Below, piece by piece: positions 60,401 through 64,000 of a stretch of 64,000 bases of DNA. Within the stretch, counting starts at the first letter, position 1; each line of letters begins with the position of its first letter. The DNA is taken from positions 1-64,000 of the forward strand of contig JBMNUZ010000007.1 of assembly GCA_050946535.1 (NCBI GenBank). The letters are read 5' to 3'. The stretch comes from RUG708 sp050946535. Lineage in GTDB: Bacteria > Bacillota > Clostridia > Peptostreptococcales > Anaerovoracaceae. A model generated the notes under the pieces. It was not told the DNA's origin. It did no database searches and worked only from the letters and a program-made list of their open reading frames with translations. A program made the position numbers and the translations under genes.

Positions 60401-61975
60401 TCGATCGAGGATCTGGCTCAGCTGATATACGATCTCAAGTCGGCTAACAGCAAGGCTGCTATAAATGTCAAGCTCGTGTCGGAAGCCGGAGTAGGAACGG
60501 TTGCGGCCGGAGTAGCGAAGGCCGGCGCCGAGATCATCCTCATCTCAGGATACGACGGCGGCACAGGCGCAGCGCCGGCCAACTCCACGATGGGAGCAGG
60601 TCTGCCGTGGGAGCTCGGGCTCGCAGAGGCGCATCAGACTCTGATCATGAACGGCCTGAGAACGAGAGTAAAGCTCGAGGCGGACGGCAAACTTATGACC
60701 GGCAGAGACGTAGCGGTGGCAGCGCTCCTCGGAGCAGAGGAATTCAGTTTCGCCACGCTTCCGCTCGTATCTCTTGGATGCGTGATGATGAGAGTCTGCA
60801 ACAGGGACAGCTGTCCGATGGGAATAGCTACGCAGAATCCTGTCCTCCGCAAGAGATTCAGAGGCAAGCCTGAGTACGTGAAGAACTGCATGTTCTTCAT
60901 AGCGCAGGAACTGAGAGAATACATGGCGAAGCTCGGGTTCAGGACAGTCGACGAAATGGTCGGCAGGACTGACATGCTCGAGCCTGACGAAGATAAGCTG
61001 AAAGGAAAGACGAGCTCGGTCGATCTTCATCCGCTTCTCGACAATCCTTATACGGGAGACGACGTGAAGCGCACGTTTGTTCCGGCCGATTCGTTTGATT
61101 TCAAGATAGACAAGACGAAGGACGAGACGGTTCTCTACAAGACGCTCGGAGCGAAGCTCAAGAAGAAAGAGCCTGCGACCATTAACGTGAATGTATCGAA
61201 TACCGACAGAGCGTTCGGCACTGTGTTCGGGTCGAGGATCACGGAGCTTTACGGCAATACGCTGGAAGATGACACATATTATATAAGGTGCAAAGGCACC
61301 GGAGGCCAGAGCTTCGGGGCGTTCCTGCCGAAGGGTATGACGCTTGAGCTCTGCGGCGACAGCAACGATTATCTCGGCAAGGGCATGAGCGGCGGAAAAA
61401 TCATCGTATATCCGCCGAACGGCATCACTTTCAAACCTGAAGAGAACATCATAATCGGAAATGTCGCACTTTACGGAGCCACTTCCGGCAAACTGTTCGT
61501 AAACGGTATGGCGGGCGAGAGGTTCTGCGTGAGAAATTCGGGCGCCATAGCAGTCGTCGAGGGTGTCGGAAATCACGGAATCGAATACATGACAGGCGGC
61601 AGAGTAGTTATACTCGGTCCTGTCGGGGAGAACCTCGCTGCCGGCATGTCGGGCGGCATCGCTTACGTGCTCGACGAAGAGGGCGACGTCTACATGAAGC
61701 TCAACAGAAGCATGGTTTCATACGAAAAGGTCGTCAGAAATACAGATGTTGCGGAGCTCAGAGAAATGATCGAGGAGCACGTGAAGTACACCGGATCGCC
61801 TAAGGGGAAAATGATCCTGGAGAACTTCGAAGAATATCTGCCGAAATTCAGGAAGATCATGCCTCACGATTACAAGCGCATGCTCGATCTCGTCACGAAG
61901 TACGAACAGAAAGGCATGAGCAGCGAACAGTCGGTTGAAAGCGCGTTTTACGAATACGAAAGGGAGGCGGAGTAA
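57410..61975 (+). CDS. gltB: Glutamate synthase large subunit GltB
   Basis: Makes two glutamates from glutamine and 2-oxoglutarate. The 1521-residue chain is full-size. A 27-residue propeptide is removed to expose the catalytic Cys28 (HDNCGIG) of the glutaminase domain (about 28-430). A central domain follows, then the FMN/3Fe-4S synthase domain (about 860-1230: GAKPGEGGHLPGRKV, CNRDSCPMGIATQNP), then a GXGXG beta-helix (about 1270-1480, with repeated GMSGG turns). GGGAGGAAAAA places the start at 57410; an in-frame ATG at 57359 lacks a site. Followed at once by gltD. Confidence 0.96.
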   Translation: MEEKREDLFGTAHERPPLYDSSYEHDNCGIGAIVNIEGKKSHKTVDNALTIVERLEHRAGRDATGKTGDGVGILLQISHSFFAEAEPELNLPADGSFGVGMFFFPQDELQLKQSMKLFEVVLKKEGLKMLGWRKVPVNADVLGSKALESMPSIYQCFIKRPRNVRQGIEFDRKLYIVRRIFEKANHNTYVCSLSSRTIVYKGMFLVGQLRAFYLDLQDENFKSAIAIVHSRFSTNTFPSWERAHPNRLIVHNGEINTIRGNVNKMYSREETMKGGMLGEEDLYKVLPVVDHWASDSAMLDNTLEFLMMEGIDLPKALMICIPEPWANNRNMDQKKRDFYQYEATLMEPWDGPASILFSDGDVMGAVLDRNGLRPSRYYVTKDGYLVLSSEVGVLDIDPSEIVEKDRLRPGKMLLVDTRQGRIISDDELKMKYATEHPYGEWLEENLTKLADIKIPNKADVQYSKDELARLQTVFGYTYEDINWYLKNTAMKGEEPIVAMGADVPLPLLSKKNPPLFSYFKQLFAQVTNPPIDAIREEIVTSTHVYLGASGNMLKVTPENCKSIRIRNPILTNTDLLKIKYTKIEGYKVKVVPITYYKGTSLEDAIEDIFLLVDRAVRDGTNIIILSDRDVDEYHVPVPSLLAVSAVQQHLVRTKNRTQLSFILESGEPREIHHFATLLGYGATAINPYLALDTIKDLVDTNILDKDYYAASEDYCDGVLAGVLRIASKMGISTIQSYMGAQIFEAVGIDKKVIDKYFTNTLSPVGGITLKDIENDILERHNKAFDPLGLTTDLTPESMGFRKNVNGGEKHLYNPATIDALHTAVRTGSYEKFKEYASMIEDDDSPAHIRDLMKFRFPKKGVPLSEVESVESIVKRFKIGAMSYGALSLEAHETLAIAMNEIGGKSNTGEGGENADRFKPKNGINKNSAIKQVASARFGVTSEYLVSAKEIQIKMAQGAKPGEGGHLPGRKVYPEIAATRFSTPGVGLISPPPHHDIYSIEDLAQLIYDLKSANSKAAINVKLVSEAGVGTVAAGVAKAGAEIILISGYDGGTGAAPANSTMGAGLPWELGLAEAHQTLIMNGLRTRVKLEADGKLMTGRDVAVAALLGAEEFSFATLPLVSLGCVMMRVCNRDSCPMGIATQNPVLRKRFRGKPEYVKNCMFFIAQELREYMAKLGFRTVDEMVGRTDMLEPDEDKLKGKTSSVDLHPLLDNPYTGDDVKRTFVPADSFDFKIDKTKDETVLYKTLGAKLKKKEPATINVNVSNTDRAFGTVFGSRITELYGNTLEDDTYYIRCKGTGGQSFGAFLPKGMTLELCGDSNDYLGKGMSGGKIIVYPPNGITFKPEENIIIGNVALYGATSGKLFVNGMAGERFCVRNSGAIAVVEGVGNHGIEYMTGGRVVILGPVGENLAAGMSGGIAYVLDEEGDVYMKLNRSMVSYEKVVRNTDVAELREMIEEHVKYTGSPKGKMILENFEEYLPKFRKIMPHDYKRMLDLVTKYEQKGMSSEQSVESAFYEYEREAE

Positions 61976-63460
61976 ATGGGTATGAACTTAGGATTTCTCA
62001 AATATGCACGCCGGACATCGCAGCTGGAAGAACCTCTCGATCGGATAAAACACTACAACGAATTCCATCTGTATCTTTCAAACGAGGAACAGGCGGAACA
62101 GGCGGCGCGCTGCATGGACTGCGGAGTCCCTTACTGCCAGTATGGTCACGAAATCGCCGGAAAAACGGTCGGGTGCCCGCTCGGCAATCTGGTTCCGGAA
62201 TTCAACGACCTGCTGTATCAGGGGAAATACAAGGCTGCATACAGCCGCCTGATCAAGACGAACAACTTTCCTGAGTTTACAAGCCGCGTGTGCCCGGCAC
62301 TCTGTGAAAAGGCATGCACATGTTCGCTCGACGGAGAATCGGTGACGACACACGAAAACGAATTCGCGATCATCGAAAACGCGTTCGATTCGGGCCTGGT
62401 AAAGCCGATGCTCGATATTCCCCGTACGGGAAAGAGAGTAGCGGTCATAGGATCCGGTCCTTCGGGGCTTGCTGCCGCGGCGCAGCTGAACATGAGAGGC
62501 CACACGGTACATGTTTATGAAAGAAGCGACAGACCGGGAGGCCTGCTGATGTACGGCATTCCGAACATGAAGCTCGAGAAGCAGGTCGTAATGCGCCGAA
62601 TCAATCTCATGGAGCGCGAGGGCATCAGATTCTACACCGGAAAAAATATCAATACCAAGCGCAAGGCGGACGATCTTGTATCGGCGTACGATGCGGTAGT
62701 TCTGTGCTGCGGCGCTTCGCAGCCGAGAGATATGAAGGTTGAGGGCAGAGATGCCGACGGAATCTACTTCGCGGTTGATTTCCTGACCTCGACGACGAAA
62801 TCGCTGCTCGACCACGATCTCAAGGAGGGCACATATATCTCGGCGAAAGACAAGGATGTCGTGATCATCGGAAGCGGCGATACGGCGAACGACTGCCTCG
62901 CGACGGTCGTTAGGCACGGAGCGAAGAGCGTGCTGCAGATGCAGCGCCATGAGAGACCGCCTCTGAAGCGTGCGGCCGGCAACCCGTGGCCGGAATATCC
63001 TAACGTATACGTTCCGGGTTACGGTCAGGAAGAAGCGGCGGCGGTTTACGGCAAGGAGCCTTCGATCTACGGAGCTACTGTAAACAAATTCATCAAGGAT
63101 GAAAACGGGAAGCTCAGCGCGGTCGAAATCATCAGGATGAAGTCCGTGAAAGATGAGAAGACAGGCAGGGAGCGCCTCGAAAAGATAGAGGGCAGCGAGG
63201 AGACGGTTCCTGCTCAGATGGCGATCATAGCGGCCGGATTTACCGGAGCGGAAAACAGCGTGACGAAAGCTTTCGGAGTAGAGACCGGCAAGCGCGGAAC
63301 CGTAGCGGTTGAGAGCGGCCACTATGCAACGAGCAGAGATAAGGTATTCACTGCAGGAGATATGAGACGCGGAGCGTCGCTCGTCGTCTGGGCCATAAAA
63401 GAAGGCAGAGAGGCCGCGCGTGAAGTCGACAAATTCCTCAACGGATATACAAATCTTTAG
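61976..63460 (+). CDS. gltD: Glutamate synthase small subunit GltD
   Basis: Feeds NAD(P)H electrons to GltB through FAD and two 4Fe-4S clusters. The 494-residue protein has an N-terminal cluster-binding region (Cys46, 49, 54 and CPLGN near 64), the FAD motif [13 protein letters not shown] near 155-168 and the NAD(P)H motif GSGDTANDC near 301. It begins on the base after the gltB stop; GGGAGG at the end of gltB is its binding site. Confidence 0.96.
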   Translation: MGMNLGFLKYARRTSQLEEPLDRIKHYNEFHLYLSNEEQAEQAARCMDCGVPYCQYGHEIAGKTVGCPLGNLVPEFNDLLYQGKYKAAYSRLIKTNNFPEFTSRVCPALCEKACTCSLDGESVTTHENEFAIIENAFDSGLVKPMLDIPRTGKRVAVIGSGPSGLAAAAQLNMRGHTVHVYERSDRPGGLLMYGIPNMKLEKQVVMRRINLMEREGIRFYTGKNINTKRKADDLVSAYDAVVLCCGASQPRDMKVEGRDADGIYFAVDFLTSTTKSLLDHDLKEGTYISAKDKDVVIIGSGDTANDCLATVVRHGAKSVLQMQRHERPPLKRAAGNPWPEYPNVYVPGYGQEEAAAVYGKEPSIYGATVNKFIKDENGKLSAVEIIRMKSVKDEKTGRERLEKIEGSEETVPAQMAIIAAGFTGAENSVTKAFGVETGKRGTVAVESGHYATSRDKVFTAGDMRRGASLVVWAIKEGREAAREVDKFLNGYTNL

Positions 63461-63508
63461 AAATTAGCCGGTATGCCGGCAGACCGGTTTAAAATGCCGG
63501 AGTAAAAA

Positions 63509-63543
63509 AGGAGCGGAGCACCATTTGGTGCTCCGCTCCTTTT
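63509..63543. terminator. Terminator of gltBD, bidirectional
   Basis: A 15-bp perfect stem (63509-63523 with 63526-63540), A run before, TTTT after. A further hairpin CGGACTTGC/GCAAGTCCG (63600-63608, 63615-63623) lies past the end of the minus-strand gene. Confidence 0.9.
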
Positions 63544-63641
63544 CATTCTGAAAAGCAGTTATCAGCATGCCTAGTGTTCAGAAATATAGTGAACAATCGC
63601 GGACTTGCCGTAGAGCAAGTCCGTCCCACGGCTTTTACTGA

Positions 63642-64000
63642 TTATTCTTTGGTTTCTTTTGTTGCATTTTTCAGCAGCGTCGTGACATCGTCTTCTGTGA
63701 TTGTGACATGGTAGATCTTGTCATAATATTCGATGACACGTTCTGTAAGATCGATGTTCATTTCGTCCGGATACAGTACGTCAGCGAGCCAGAGCAGGCC
63801 GATGTAGCGGTTTACTCCAGGCGGACGGTCCGCCCATCCGAATGGTTTGTCAGGCATCTGGTATACGTCGCCGTTCTTTACGGCTGTGATGTTCGCCCAG
63901 TCGCTGCTTGTCGTGATCGTGTCGTAAGCGCTGGAATCAGATGTACCCTGAACTACTATGACTTCAGGATCCCAGTCGAGCAGTGCCTCCATGGAAACGG
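63642..64000 (-). CDS. ABC transporter substrate-binding protein, C-terminal part (cut by window)
   Basis: The last 119 or so residues of a periplasmic-binding-type lipoprotein of the siderophore/cobalamin family (FhuD/BtuF-like, PF01497 type). It reads VSMEALLDWDPEVIVVQG at the window edge, then AVKNGDVYQMP, WADRPPGVNRYIGLLWLADVLYP, a usual C-terminal pattern for this family. The gene continues beyond 64000, so signal peptide and metal-chelate pocket are not visible. Ligand unknown; iron-siderophore or cobalamin are the likeliest. Confidence 0.85.
   Translation of the reverse strand, partial: VSMEALLDWDPEVIVVQGTSDSSAYDTITTSSDWANITAVKNGDVYQMPDKPFGWADRPPGVNRYIGLLWLADVLYPDEMNIDLTERVIEYYDKIYHVTITEDDVTTLLKNATKETKE

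Noticed and set aside
62078..63322. Long open frame opposite gltD (414 codons)
   Set aside because: Same antisense artefact; gltD on the other strand is a complete, well-conserved gene.

Overview
The window is a 64 kb stretch of a chromosome from a Gram-positive anaerobe. Evidence: most genes have strong AGGAGG-type ribosome binding sites, many spacers carry TTGACA/TATAAT promoters, and terminators are GC-rich hairpins with T runs. The gene content fits an anaerobic member of the Clostridia/Eubacteriales: an FprA-type flavodiiron-rubredoxin-NADH oxidoreductase fusion, a carboxylate CoA-transferase of the 4-hydroxybutyrate/butyryl-CoA:acetate kind, hypAB, a feoAAB iron cluster, a TsaB-RimI fusion and a rubredoxin-glutamate synthase-like fusion. 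An Anaerovoracaceae-like organism is my guess, not something the sequence proves. No phage, CRISPR array, intact insertion sequence or plasmid function was seen; the DNA reads as core chromosome with compact operons.

Layout. 0.1-6.4 kb: tsaB-rimI and tsaD (tRNA t6A), the large oxygen/NO-detoxifying flavodiiron fusion, a tiny Cys-rich membrane protein and a BI-1 family protein. 6.6-8.8 kb: lexA with an SOS box, divergent from infC-rpmI-rplT, whose leader carries an attenuator and an ATT start codon. 9-12.8 kb: a QueG-like iron-sulfur protein, an ApbE lipoprotein and a SEC-C protein. 13.1-16.5 kb: a probable operon of two half-size chromate-type transporters and two CobW-like proteins, preceded by a short leader ORF. 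16.8-23.2 kb: two tandem GT-C-like membrane proteins plus a GT2 glycosyltransferase, then birA and an MltG-like fragment protein. 23.2-27.6 kb: tRNA-Arg, an xpaC-telA-zinc ribbon operon and a DUF308 protein. 27.8-36.2 kb: uppP, panD, a RluA-type synthase, lepB, smpB, trxA, a MOSC protein, an acyl-ACP thioesterase, murI and argD. 36.7-43.9 kb: a hypothetical gene with cstA, then the feo cluster. 44.2-50.4 kb: a secreted lytic transglycosylase, the rubredoxin-GltB-like protein, the CoA-transferase and an alanine/glycine symporter. 50.7-57 kb: tRNA-Pro, a MATE exporter, a COG2509-type flavoprotein, a MogA-like protein, a HAD-IIA phosphatase and hypAB. 57.4-63.5 kb: gltBD. The end holds the C-terminal part of an ABC substrate-binding protein.

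Regulation is the most informative layer. Rex-like NADH-responsive sites sit on the CoA-transferase and hypAB promoters. Two ArgR-like boxes exactly 21 bp apart overlap the argD promoter. A TTAGT-N4-ACTAA palindrome is shared by the feo promoter region and the adjacent DUF2325 gene. LexA represses itself through a GAAC-N4-GTTA site. Alternative hairpins suggest attenuation before infC and possibly before the chr operon and gltB.

A recurring oddity is short, imperfect tandem duplications (about 14-31 bp units) in the spacer just downstream of genes. They occur after uppP, argD, cstA, feoB, the CoA-transferase, the MATE gene, hypB and tRNA-Arg. The argD copy repeats the last codons of the gene itself. 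Candidates for under-described systems are the chr-CobW operon, the GT-C pair with its GT2 partner, and the feo accessory proteins.
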